From: Liolophura sinensis
Lineage: Eukaryota > Mollusca > Polyplacophora > Chitonida > Chitonidae
Reading direction: 5' to 3'
Length of the DNA: 64,000 nucleotides
Assembly: GCF_032854445.1 (NCBI RefSeq)
Contig: NC_088300.1
Coordinates: 48,026,984 to 48,090,983 of the forward strand
In this document: positions 12,311 through 24,288 of the stretch, piece by piece
How positions within the stretch are numbered: position 1 is the stretch's first letter
Layout: the number at the start of each line of letters is the position of its first letter
The notes under the pieces: model-generated
Databases searched by the model: none
Seen by the model: the letters and a program-made list of their open reading frames with translations, nothing else
What the model was told of the DNA's origin: nothing
Program-made: the position numbers and the translations under genes

Positions 12311-13380
12311 ACCTTATGGAGTAGACATGCTACCTTACCTGACTGACAGGAATTGTACCGTGTTCAGTAGACACTCTATAAATGACTTTACTGACAGAAA
12401 TTGTACCATGTTCAGTACACACACTATACATGACATGACTGACAGGAATTGTACCGTGTTGAGTAGACACACTATACATGACTTGACTGATGACTGATGG
12501 GAATTGTACCGTGTTAAGTAGACACACTATACATGACTTGACTGACCGGAAATGTACCGTGTTCAGTAGACACACACAACATTACATGAGAGACAGGAAT
12601 TGTAAAGTGTCTAGTAGACACAGTATACATGACTTGACTGACAAGAATTGTACCGTGTTAAGTAGACACACTATACGTGACTTGACTGTCAGGAATTGTA
12701 CCATGTTCAGTAGACACACTGTACACGACTTGACTGACAGGACTTGTACAGTGTTCAGTAGACACACACAACATTATATGAGTGACAGGAATTGTAAAGT
12801 GTCTAGTAGACACACTATACATCACATGACTGACAGAAATTCCAAAGTGTCTAGTAGACAAACTAAGCATGACTTGACTGACAGGAATTGTACCGTGTTC
12901 AGTAGACACACTATACAAGACTTGACTAACCCTAATTGTACCGTGTTCAGTAGACACACTATACATGACTTGACTGACCGGAATTGTAAAGTGTCTAGTA
13001 GACACACAATACATGACTTGACTGATAGGAATGTACCGTGTTCAGCAGACACACTATACATGGCTTGACCGACAGGAATTGTACCATGTTCAGTAGACAC
13101 ACTATACATGACTTGACTGACAGGACTTGTACGGTGTTCAGTAGACACACTATACATGACTTGACTGATAGGAATTGTACCGTGTTCAGTAGATACACTA
13201 TACATGACTTGACTGACAGGACTTGTACCGTGTTCAGTAGACACACTATACATGACTTGACTGATAGGAATTGTACCGTTTTCAGTAGACAAACTATACA
13301 TGACTTGACTGTCGGGAATTGTACCGTGTGCAGTAGACACACTGTGCATGCTTTGACTGATAGGAATTGTACCATGTTCA

Positions 13381-13871
13381 GTAGACACACTGTACACGAC
13401 TTGACTGACAGGAATTGTATCGTGTTCAGTAGACACATACAACATTACATGACTGACAGGAATTGTAAAGTGTCTAGTAGACATACTATACATGACTTGA
13501 CTGATAGGACTTGTACGGTGTTCAGCAGACACACTATGCATGACTTGACTGACAGGAATTGTACCATGTTCAGTAGACACACTATACATGACTTGACTGA
13601 TAGGACTTGTACCGTGTTCAGTAGACACACTGTACACGACTTGACTGACAGGAATTGTATCGTGTTCAGTAGACACATACAACATTACATGACTGACAGG
13701 AATTGTAAAGTGTCTAGTAGACATACTATACATGACTTGACTGATAGGACTTGTACGGTGTTCAGCAGACACACTATGCATGACTTGACTGACAGGAATT
13801 GTACCATGTTCAGTAGACACACTATACATGACTTGACTGATAGGACTTGTACCGTGTTCAGTAGACACACT
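13381..13871. repeat. 240-bp (five-unit) higher-order duplication
   Basis: Positions 13381-13631 and 13621-13871 are identical by eye over about 251 bp at an offset of 240 bp, or five 48-bp units. The copies part at 13632/13872 (G versus A). Confidence 0.9.
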
Positions 13872-14844
13872 ATACATGACTTGACTGACAGGAATTGTAC
13901 CGTGTTCAGTAGACACACTATACATGACTTGACAGATAGGAAATGTATCGTGTTCAACAGACATACTATACATGACTTGATTGACAGGAATTGTACCATG
14001 TTCAGTAGACACACTATACATGACTTGACTGACAGGAATTGTACCATGTTCAGTAGACACACTATACATGACTTGACAGATAGGAAATGTATCGTGTTCA
14101 GCAGACATACTATACATGACTTGACTGACAGGAATTGTACCGTGTTCAACAGACACACAATACATGACTTGACAGACAGGAATTGTACCATGTTCAGTAG
14201 ACACACTATACATGACTTGACTGATAGGACTTGTACCGTGTTCAGTAGACACACTGTACACGACTTGACTGACAGGAATTGTATCGTGTTCAGTAGACAC
14301 ATACAACATTACATGACTGACAGGAATTGTAAAGTGTCTAGTAGACATACTATACATGACTTGACTGATAGGACTTGTACGGTGTTCAGCAGACACACTA
14401 TGCATGACTTGACTGACAGGAATTGTACCATGTTCAGTAGACACACTATACATGACTTGACTGATAGGACTTGTACCGTGTTCAGTAGACACACTATACA
14501 TGACTTGACTGACAGGAATTGTACCGTGTTCAGTAGACACACTATACATGACTTGACAGATAGGAAATGTATCGTGTTCAACAGACATACTATACATGAC
14601 TTGATTGACAGGAATTGTACCATGTTCAGTAGACACACTATACATGACTTGACTGACAGGAATTGTACCATGTTCAGTAGACACACTATACATGACTTGA
14701 TAGATAGGAAATGTATCGTGTTCAGCAGACATACTATACATGACTTGACTGACAGGAATTGTACCGTGTTCAACAGACACACAATACATGACTTGACAGA
14801 CAGGAATTGTACCATGTTCAGTAGACACACTATACATGGCTTGA
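13550..14844. repeat. 624-bp (13-unit) higher-order duplication
   Basis: About 671 bp starting at 13550 recurs at an offset of 624 bp, or 13 units, up to about 14844. I found only two mismatches, near 14701 and 14839. The near-identity points to a recent unequal exchange or amplification. Confidence 0.88.
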
Positions 14845-15680
14845 CAGACAGGAATTGTACCATGTTCAGCAGACACACTATACATGGCTTGACCGACAGG
14901 AATTGTACCATGTTCAGTAGACACACTATACATGACTTGACAGATAGGAAATGTATCGTGTTCAACAGACATACTATACATGACTTGACTGACAGGAATT
15001 GTACCGTGTTCAGTAGACACACAATGCATGACTTGACTGACAGGAATTGTACCATGTTCAGTAGACACACAATACATGACTTGACTGACAGGACTTGTAC
15101 GGTGTTCAGTAGACACACTATACATGACTTGACTGATAGGAATTGTACCGTGTTCAGTAGATACACTATACATGACTTGACTGATAGGAATTGTACCATG
15201 TTCAGTAGACACACTATACATGACTTGACTGATAGGAATTGTACCGTGTTCAGTAGACAAACTATACATGACTTGACTGTCGGGAATTGAACCGTGTGCA
15301 GTAGACACACTATGCATGCTTTGACTGATAGGAATTGTACCATGTTCAGTAGACACACTGTACACGACTTTACTGACAGGAATTGTACAGTTTTCAGTAG
15401 ACACATACAACATTACATGACTGACAGGAATTGTAAAGTGTCTAGTAGACATACTATACATTACTTGACTGACAGGAATTGTACGGTGTTCAGCAGACAC
15501 ACTATATATGACTTGACTGATGGGAATTGTACCATGTTTAGTAGACACACTATGCATGACTTGACTGTCCGGAATTTTACCGTGTTCAGCAGACACACTA
15601 TACATGACTTGACTGAACGGAATTGTACAGTGTTCAGTAGACACACTATACATGGCTTGACTGACAGGAATAAGTAATTA

Positions 15681-15915
15681 TTATTTATTTTTTGATTGGT
15701 GTTTTACTCCTGAGAATTTCACATATACGACGGCAGGCAGCATTATTGTGGGGGAAAACCGGACCGGGCCTGGAAGAAACCCACGACCATCCGCTGGTTG
15801 TTGACAGACCTTTTCCTGTACGGCCTGAGACGAAACCAGCATGAGCTGGACTCACAACAACTGCATGGGTGAGACGCTTCTGGATCATTGTCCCACGCTG
15901 GCACGCTAACCACCA
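15681..15915 (-). repeat. SINE family A inserted at the satellite edge
   Basis: On the plus strand it runs from TTATTTTTTGATTGGTGTTT through CATACGACGGCAGGCAGCATT-like and CCCACGACCATCCGC motifs to GCTGGCACGCTAACCACC. The 48-bp core stops within a few bases of its left end and the older 43-bp type resumes after its right end. The divergence is moderate and the A box is damaged. Confidence 0.85.
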
Positions 15916-15924
15916 TACTACACA

Positions 15925-16265
15925 AATTGTAGTGAATTGTATTGAATTGTATTGAATAGACACACTACACTTGATTGGCGGGGTATGTACCATATTCAGC
16001 CGAGACACTCCACAACTTACCTGGCGGGAATTTACCGTATTCAGTTGAAACACTACACAGTTGGTGAGAATTATATTGAATATCTATAGTTGGAGTTTAA
16101 CGCCGTATTGTATTTTAGTCGACGATTGTATTGAATAGACACACTACATAACTTGTACCGTATTCAGTAAAAGCATTACACAACTTAACTCGCGGAATTC
16201 CACTGAGTAGCATCATTACACAGTCTGACTTCCTGAATTGTATAGCGTAAACATAATACATAACT
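15925..16265. repeat. Satellite domain 6, degenerate 43-bp type
   Basis: AATAGACACACTACACTTGA, TTGGCGGGGTATGTACC and CTGGCGGGAATTTACCGTAT recall domain 4. A short ATTGAATTGT triplication lies at 15929-15958. The monomers are irregular and fade out near 16265, so the core is flanked on both sides by the older type. Confidence 0.8.
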
Positions 16266-17324
16266 CTTGGGAACATATATGACGCCCGTAATGCTTATGC
16301 ACGTAAGCTTGAAATGCCTCCGGTGTAAGAATTAAGTACATTTGCGATTTTTTTTACATATATAATTTGGGCGCGTGCTTAGAAGATGTGACCCAGTTAA
16401 ACTTCAACAAGGGAAAAGGAAACTTTCTAGCTTTTCAGCCATTCGCGGGAACTCCAAAACTTCCTCTTGTATTTGACCAAGGCGTCTTAACTTCCTGTTG
16501 AGAAGGAAGTCCGCAAATGTATGGTCATAGTGGTTAACTGACACGATTTCTTTGAATCATACATGCCATGCCACAAAAACTGAAAATCTGCTGCTGTCGG
16601 TTGTCTGTTTCGATAGTTATACACTTGCCTCCGAGCCAGCGCGATTTACCGAAACCAATGGGTAATGCAGCATTATGACTGGCTGAGAGATACCACTCTG
16701 AAATGAACTGAATGAGGTCCGCTACTTCTAACTTCCCGACTCGCCACCTAGATTTCACAGAACAATGGCTTCGACTCAGGTGAGATATGGTTAGGCTGAT
16801 TTCGCTTTTTGTTTTTGGGTTTGTTTTTTTCTTTCAAATTTTACGCCGAACACTTTCATACGACCTTGATATCCCATTGTGCAAGTGTTGCTTTAGTGCC
16901 TGTGATTTGTTTCTAAAAAGCCTTGACTTGTTTGACGGGTTTGAATGCAGCCTGAGACAATGGGATGCATTGATGGTATACGTTACAAGTCATCCCATTG
17001 GCGGCTTAGGACACACTTAAGAAAACTCATGAACACATAACTTACCTTTTCATGGATCGCGAAGACAACTCAAAAATGTCCAATGACTCATTGATTTGGG
17101 TTTAAGTCTCTAGAGTTAAACGCATATCAGTGCCAAGAAATAATTACATTTCACCGATATATATCAATGACGTTGAGTATGTTGCAGCTGCATGAATGGG
17201 AGTTTTGGGGCATTCTTATAACGTATACATCTGGCTTTAATGGTGCATAGCTTTGACACTCCAATACAGACTGCAAGGCCTTGCAAATGATGTATCCCAC
17301 CAGAACTATTATCATATTGAGTGT
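16266..17324. other. Non-coding; one small possible start exon
   Basis: The plus strand has AACAATGG at about 16761 encoding Met-Ala-Ser-Thr-Gln, followed immediately by a strong 5' splice site (CAG|GTGAGA). This is the form of a tiny first coding exon, but nothing downstream confirms it. The minus-strand frame at 16534-16758 is not recognisable. Confidence 0.25.
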
Positions 17325-17430
17325 AGCGCTTGCTTCTTCTTGGTTCTTTAGTGTTTTGTGTTAAACGTCGTTTTGTTGCAAATTGGCCTTGCGGTTATTG
17401 ACCTGGAACGTTTTGGTTAGTGGTTGGACA
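17325..17430 (+). repeat. Interspersed repeat family D, partial copy
   Basis: GTGTTTTGTGTTAAACGTCG and AATTGGCCTTGCGGTTATTG, followed by ACCTGGAACG, recur in related form at 28660-28790 and 32190-32330. The class is unknown. Confidence 0.6.
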
Positions 17431-17610
17431 GTGTTGAGCGTAAATCTGAGATCTGTTTCATTTTTCCCAGCTTGGCTTTCAGAAATACAAAGCAGTATTC
17501 TTTCATTTACTATAACCTGGAACTCGTTCTTTTCCAGTCTGTTGCCTTCAATATGTCAAAGCTGTACTCTACAAAAACATGTTTTCTTTAATCCTGCAGT
17601 GATTCTGTCT

Positions 17611-17712
17611 TCATATCACCCAATTATTCGTGAATAATAAAGGACATAACGTCACAACGATCACAAATGTACCAGGCGCATCGATAGCAAGCCAAACTTT
17701 ACTAGCCGCCAT
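17611..17712 (-). CDS. Possible first coding exon (33 codons), unrecognised
   Basis: The minus strand reads MAASKVWLAIDAPG followed by a hydrophobic segment, TFVIVVTLCPLLF, and then NNW before a possible donor (TGG|GTGATA) at about 17619. A stop follows two codons later if the frame is not spliced. The start lies inside an exact YY1-type motif, a frequent arrangement in animal genes whose translation starts at the motif. A short N-terminus, a D-x-x-G and one membrane-type helix could suit many membrane proteins, so I cannot name it. No second exon was found at lower coordinates, and it may be chance. Confidence 0.25.
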   Translation of the reverse strand: MAASKVWLAIDAPGTFVIVVTLCPLLFTNNWVI

Positions 17713-17714
17713 TT
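17704..17714 (-). promoter_or_regulatory. YY1-type motif AAAATGGCGGC
   Basis: The complement of GCCGCCATTTT matches the AAnATGGCGGC consensus exactly. It sits in a locally GC-richer 50 bp (CAGTTCGAGTCGGCCGCACT) within AT-rich DNA. Such sites typically lie just downstream of a transcription start. Confidence 0.4.
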
Positions 17715-20292
17715 TCAGTTCGAGTCGGCCGCACTCGTCATCGTCCGGAAAAAGATAAACTCGTGGAACTATTGGATTGAAACCAAGAATATGTACACCA
17801 TTAAAAGGGCGACTTACAACTTGTTTTAATTCTGTGTGCTAATAAAGGGAAAAAAACTATAATCGACTATGAAACTGTGAAAAATTGAGAGTATCTAAGA
17901 TGGTTACATTTGTGTTAATTGCAATGTTATGGTCTTTATTATTCCCGCATATTGGGGTCCTATGAATTCAGAATTACTTTAAGATCACAGGACACTTCTT
18001 TTTGTGGCATACAGAGTTAGAGTTTTGAGGACAATTCACAGGACCGAGTTTCAGGTTAGTGAGTGTAACGATTCAGAACGGTTAATGTGGAGACTAAACT
18101 GGGAACATGGCCAACCGATCTCAGAGCTATCTTGAGCGTGACAAGAGCGAGGTGAAGCTGAGGGAAGTGGAATACATTATCGGAAATTTGTCTTAAATTA
18201 ACTACATTGCGCACTTAATAGGTCTGTTGTAAAGCTTGGAATCACACACCTGTCTTCTATATGACTGTTGAACCCGTAATGTCATTCATTAGGGCGTAAT
18301 GATCAAAATGATCATATAATACAGGCATATAAATATAAACACATTTATCTCATTTGTCCGTCAAAATGACCGAATTAAAAGAGAGGGAGAGACTTTGCTG
18401 ATATACGCAGCTTGTTTACATCAGATGCATGAATAGCATGGTTTCAGATGAATGCATGGATACCTGTGTATTTTTGAGTTACGACAATATGTTTTGTGTA
18501 AGCTACTAACTAGGAAGGAAAAAACCAGGCCAGAGAAGGAGCTCGTTTTGATGGAGAATTACGAAGAAAACAAACTAGTTAAATGAGGTTATTGTCAATC
18601 ATTAAAATGAGTAAGAAAGTGAGAGAGGGATACATGCAACCATACTGAATACATGAATGAATGTAAAATTATCCACCGTCACACTCCGAGCTCTTGAGTT
18701 GTATTTTAATACTGGTTATCCATCAAAAGTGGAGTAAAATAAAATGGCCACGGATAACAATAGGGCTATCTGCTATTGTTATCGCCACACCCGAAGTTTC
18801 TGGTAGGACTGAACAGAAAAATGCGGTTTTGAGAAATGCGTTTATGAATTAAAATTATCTTAAAATAAATGAGTGGTCCAAAAAAAGAATGTATGCAACC
18901 AATTTGGTTCCTACAAAGTAGGTGAATATGAATGAAAATGAACACTAATATACAAACTTGCATGACGCTGAAGGCAGCCCGAGAAAGACCTGAATTAGAC
19001 GGCACACTGTTCTTTATCTGTTATCTTCCCAAATCCTCTACGCGACCCTAAGTCTAGTAAATGTGAAGGCGGTCGAATTTGAATTTTTGTACATCTTGTA
19101 TATACGTACAAATGTTGACTAAAGTCAGATAGCCTAAAATGACAACAGTCAGTTTCGGCAGTATACGTTTGATGGTCACTAATTTTTTCACGCTATGATC
19201 ATGACGCATGACGTCGACTGATGGAATATATTATACAATGCTACGTATACGCGGATTGTGTGTTCATACTTACACAAATGTGTTCATTTATAATAAACAT
19301 GTATTTATAGGAGGAAGATAGCTGACAAATGAGGCATTTACAGCATACCTGCGCATGACCATTTGCATTGCCCGCCTTCATTCACGGTCATGTATACAGT
19401 ATATGGGAACCCCACAATAACATGACTAGCGGAGTCAGTTCGGAGTAACATAGACCTGTGGTAAATGTTATTAATATGACATCACGTGGACTGGTTTCAT
19501 TAATAAAAATCTGCGCGATTCATCCCCTAAAGTGTAGCATTCTTAAACTTAGGGACTAAAATCACCCAAACATCAACGATACCGGTAACAAAAGAAAACA
19601 ATAAATGGAAAATTAAATAGGCTCTGTCTCCCATAGGCAGTAAAGGCTTACCTCCAGTCTTGTGTTTTCATGCATAAATTTTTATGAGGTTGTAGGGGGG
19701 AAGGTGGAGGGGGGGTGAAATTTATTATTATTATTATATATATAACCCATATGACTATATTGTGTTTATCATCACATTGTAACTAACTATGAACCTCTAT
19801 TTCATTCGTCAGTATTTGTGTTCTTCAGGCGTTGTAAACATATAAGGGCATTCTGTATTATAGAGGTATACTATATGGTTAGGTCCCGCAGGAGACGTCA
19901 AAGGCCATTTTACTTTAATTTACCTATATGCTCACTTTGTCAAGCAATATGTTTAGTTTGGCAAGAATTAATGGATGTATATATAGTAACCAGGCGATTC
20001 TCTCAGCTGCGAGCTTGGGATTTTGGGATCATTCCAGTTACCACTATCTTTGGGCTTCCTTAAAATGTTCTCACAGAAAGGCCAAAGGATTTATTTACGA
20101 TGAATTTTGCCATGATCACTCAAGTTCAGTTATATGTCTGCTACATATACTCACTCAACAAAATAACTGTGTATAGACAGAAACACATTGTTCTTCCATT
20201 ATCGAATACACCTTATCCATGGTCGAAAACCAACCTTTTGTCAATAAGCAGACAAAAATTGTTATTCAAGTTACCTCGCTAACATGTTTTCA
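17713..20292. other. Non-coding stretch, nothing supported
   Basis: About 2.6 kb of AT-rich sequence. A G-rich patch (GGGGGGAAGGTGGAGGGGGG) lies at 19695-19715, next to (TTA)n and (TA)n at 19722-19743. No exon could be supported. Confidence 0.4.
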
Positions 20293-21095
20293 AGGTTATT
20301 GGCGGAGGAAGGGTCAGAATGAAAGTTGGCATTGTTGCCGTGTCAGGCGTCGGTCCATGTCGTTCCAAACTTGCTCAATAGGTGCTAAATCAGGTGAATT
20401 TTCATGCCAAGGGTTCACATAAAAGTTGTGGGCATCCATAAATGCTCTTGTCACGTGAGCCGTGTGTGGCCGAGGGTCGTCTTACTGAAAGGTGATCCCA
20501 GGGCGGTGACGTCGCAGGAAAGGAACGACAACGGACTAAAGGACATGAATGACCTGGTCTCGGTAACCTGCAGCACTCAAGTTACCACCAACGACAACAA
20601 CAGGTGCACTGTAGCAAAATATGAAACCTCAGCACACCATCACTGACCCGACGGTAAAAAAGTTTCTCTCGACTATGCGGGCGTCAAAGTAATGCTCACC
20701 CCGACGACGATACACGCGTTGACGCCCATCTGAACAGAAAAGGTGGAATCGTGATTTGTCCGTACATTTCGTTATCAATTGTGCAGGGCGCCTGAGGTGC
20801 ATCGGTTCAACCGTGCTTGACGATGTTATGGCGTCAACGACGGACGTGTCGGAGGACGACCAATATCCCGCACACGATTTCTTACGGTTTGTGGGTTTAT
20901 GCGATGGTCTGATACTATTCTAGCGGTTTCTGTGGCTGTTCGACGTCTGTTTCTGACGTGTGTCTTGCGCAGGTGTCCTTACCCGTGGACGTCAAGAGCG
21001 AGGGCGATCCCTTACGTCCTGAAAAGTTCTCGTCTATGGTTTTTCTGTGAGAATGCATCCGCCTCGCGATCTCACTCACTGACGTGACGTCGTAA
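20293..21095 (-). pseudogene. Tc1/mariner-type transposase, degenerate
   Basis: Conceptual reading of the minus strand gives, in order, a helix-turn-helix-like stretch (ISPQTVRNR-type: INPQTVRNRVRDIG) near 20860-20950; CTDKSRFHLFCSDGRQRVYR near 20690-20790, which holds the first catalytic Asp; SVMVC near 20640; DDPRPHTAHVTRAFMDAHN near 20420-20480, with the second Asp; and NSPDLAPIEQVWNDMDRRL near 20345-20400, with the final acidic residue. A stop codon (TAA on the minus strand, at about 20482-20484) directly precedes the second Asp block. Further stops and frame changes occur upstream. The order and spacing are those of a Tc1-like DD-E transposase of about 300 residues. I did not identify terminal inverted repeats. 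It is an inactive relic. Confidence 0.85.
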
Positions 21096-22771
21096 TCCCT
21101 TTAAGACTGAATGAGTGAACGTGGCTCATCACTCAGTACTCATCACATGGTAACAGTGCTTAATGTAACGCGTAATTTATCCTGTGAATGCGTATTCCGA
21201 AACCGTCTATAACGAAAATTAATGTATGCAAGAATTACATTTAACTGTTAAATTAAATTAAACATTTTATTAACGCTCAAACTTTGCTAAAATTCTGCAA
21301 ACTTTAAGCACAGTAACTTTTTTTTTACCGTGTATGTATTATATCCGTGAACTCATCGTTACACTGATCGTCAAGCATTTTATAGCCTCTGCCTCTATAA
21401 CAATTTACCCAAGGCAGTGACAATTAGACAGGGGATACAAAGCCAGGAAATTCTCTAACAAAACATGCATAGCAAAAAAAATAAAGGTTAAATTTGCTCT
21501 CTGCATTTCCTTCCGTGTTTACCGTCAGAATCTTTCACAGCTGTTGGTTTAGCTTGTCTGGGTCTTTGACCCGTCTTCATGTTTTGGCGGGAAAATTGTA
21601 CGTAGTTTGAGGCAATCTCGGCATCCAGGTATGTTCTCGCAGTGTCAAGCCATATCCCGTCACCAGCAGAAGCACCCTTCAGATCAAAAGACTGAAGATC
21701 GAGATTTTGAAGGTAATTTTTGCAGGACATATTTTTACACATACTAATCAATATTGCAAACTGAAATTCTTTTGTACTCCCACGTTTTGCACCTATGTAC
21801 GCCGATACCTTGCAGGGTTCTTTAAATCGCGAGTCAACTGGTTAACGTGACAGTTTACCTGGGAATGTTTCTCAGTTCAGATTTGTGGTCATATTGGTTT
21901 GATTGAGCATTTCCAAGAACATTAGACATACTGCCTTTTCGCAGCATTATATAAATATACACCCGTCAGTGAAACTGACTGGCCTATTTGGGAGGAATTT
22001 GCAAAAGTCTCGTGCCTTAACATTTTGTCAAACGTACAAGTAGTTTCCAGAGAGTTATTACATCCTCATATTCAACATATTATAAAAATAATACCGGCGA
22101 AATACATTTAACTGTAGAAAAATGCCCACTATCATACATATACAGTTCTGTAGGTCTTCAAGATTTCCCTCACTTTTCCTTTTAATATATTTCAGTCACT
22201 CCTAGTGTATGTTACTAGGCTATAAAATGAAATGCCATTTAGATATGTGTATGTGGGTCAAATGGTATATATCACAGGGTTCGTCTCAAGCTCTGTATAT
22301 CAGAGTAGTGGAAGAAGGAAGTTAAGACTGACCTTAGGGTTCTCGGTATAGAATCGGCCTATAACCTTGTCTGATTACCTTTACGTGTATTTATATAAGC
22401 ATATAAGGCCTTACTATCTAATTCTAAAGAAACTCCTACATTTTTTTTTAGATTAACCTAAAAGAATTTAATCATCAACCCACTGTTACAATATAGAAAT
22501 GTAAGCAAGGGACCACTTCTTGACTGAAAATAGCATTCACTGGATAAAGATATGTAGGACTTGTTTTCCGCTATGATTCTTTGGAGGCCGCTATCTTCCT
22601 TTATATGTATAGTTTGTGAGTTCATTCATCTGGTGCCCCTGTCTTTATGAATTGAAACATTTAAATATTTAAATTATCGTTATGCGGTGGTTATGTGCAA
22701 TAATTAAAGTGATTAATTTCTCAGCATAAGTCACGGCATCCCGCCACTGTCATTCATTTCCCTTGCAAATT
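21096..22771. other. Non-coding stretch, nothing supported
   Basis: AT-rich. A possible right flank of the Tc1 relic lies at about 21100-21160, but no inverted terminus could be paired with the left side. The 87-codon minus frame at 21488-21751 has no family signature. Confidence 0.35.
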
Positions 22772-22843
22772 CCAATGCAAATATAGTACAATATCTGTTG
22801 ATATATTTGCATATACCTGTCTGAGACATTGCAATTATATACA

Positions 22844-22891
<48 letters not shown>

Positions 22892-23030
22892 TCACATGCC
22901 AAAAACTAAACTTCGTCATTGCAGATCTTTAAACAAGACCTACCCGTATATTATAGCATGTATATAATTGCAATGTCTCAGACAGGTATATGCAAATATA
23001 TCAACAGATGTTGTACTATATTTGCATTGG
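22772..23030. repeat. Near-perfect 70-bp inverted repeat around (TA)n
   Basis: Positions 22772-22841 (starting CCAATGCAAATATAGTACAA) are the reverse complement of 22961-23030 with one mismatch in 70. The 119-bp spacer contains (TA)n at 22846-22890 and a non-repetitive stretch of about 70 bp. The right arm continues into a second, longer (TA)n. No transposase or clear target duplication is visible. Confidence 0.92.
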
Positions 23031-23962
<932 letters not shown>

Positions 23963-24158
23963 TTCAGGAGAGGGGGTGAGTTCCCGGGGAGACCAACCCG
24001 ACCTTTGTCGAGTTGCTAGCGAACACACAAAGAAGCATGGATATCTCCTATTCAACAATGAAAGTATTCTAGAATCGCTAGCCGAAAATGAGATTGAATT
24101 CACGCCGTGTGTGAGACCTATAGGCAAGGGCAAGAAAGACAAGAACCTTAAGGAATAG
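23963..24158 (+). CDS. Possible terminal coding exon, unrecognised
   Basis: A candidate 3' splice site (TTTATGGTTTTATAG) ends at about 23962. From there one frame stays open to a TAA at 24156-24158 and encodes a charged, low-complexity-free sequence that includes SSRGDQPDLCRVASEHTKKH, GYLLFNNESILESLAENEIE and FTPCVRPIGKGKKDKNLKE. The amino-acid mix (Lys/Glu-rich end, no repeats) is more protein-like than other short frames here. I do not recognise the family and found no upstream exon, so chance is a real alternative. Confidence 0.3.
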
Positions 24159-24288
24159 GTCATAGCCCGTTCCCGACCTAGATTCTGTATGGCCACTTTC
24201 ATGTGAATACAACGTCCTAAAATAGGATCTATACCCTATACTGCCTTCACTGGGACGGCGAGCCTCATATCTCACATGCCCATGTTCA

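Larger units (their letters stand above)
12311..15675. repeat. Satellite domain 5, 48-bp core array of about 70 units
   Basis: The consensus is GACAGGAATTGTACCGTGTT followed by CAGTAGACACACTATACATG and ACTTGACT, 48 bp in all. A marked variant containing AACATTACATGACTGACAGG occurs at 12578, 12770, 13441, 13681, 14305 and 15409. These spacings equal 4, 14 (minus one base), 5, 13 and 23 units. The missing base is near 13031 (GGAATGTACC for GGAATTGTACC) and shifts all frames there. Open frames of 943 codons (12822-15653 minus), 750 codons (13038-15290 plus) and 365 codons (14309-15406 minus) coexist because 48 is a multiple of three and the unit lacks stops in those frames. Confidence 0.98.

Noticed and set aside
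12822-15653. 943-codon minus-strand open frame as a real gene
   Set aside because: It lies wholly in the 48-bp array. Other frames on both strands are equally open, there are no splice sites or non-repeat domains, and the unit length alone explains it.
16534-16758. 74-codon minus-strand frame as a gene
   Set aside because: Composition is plausible, but there is no family signature and no splice-site context that I could confirm.
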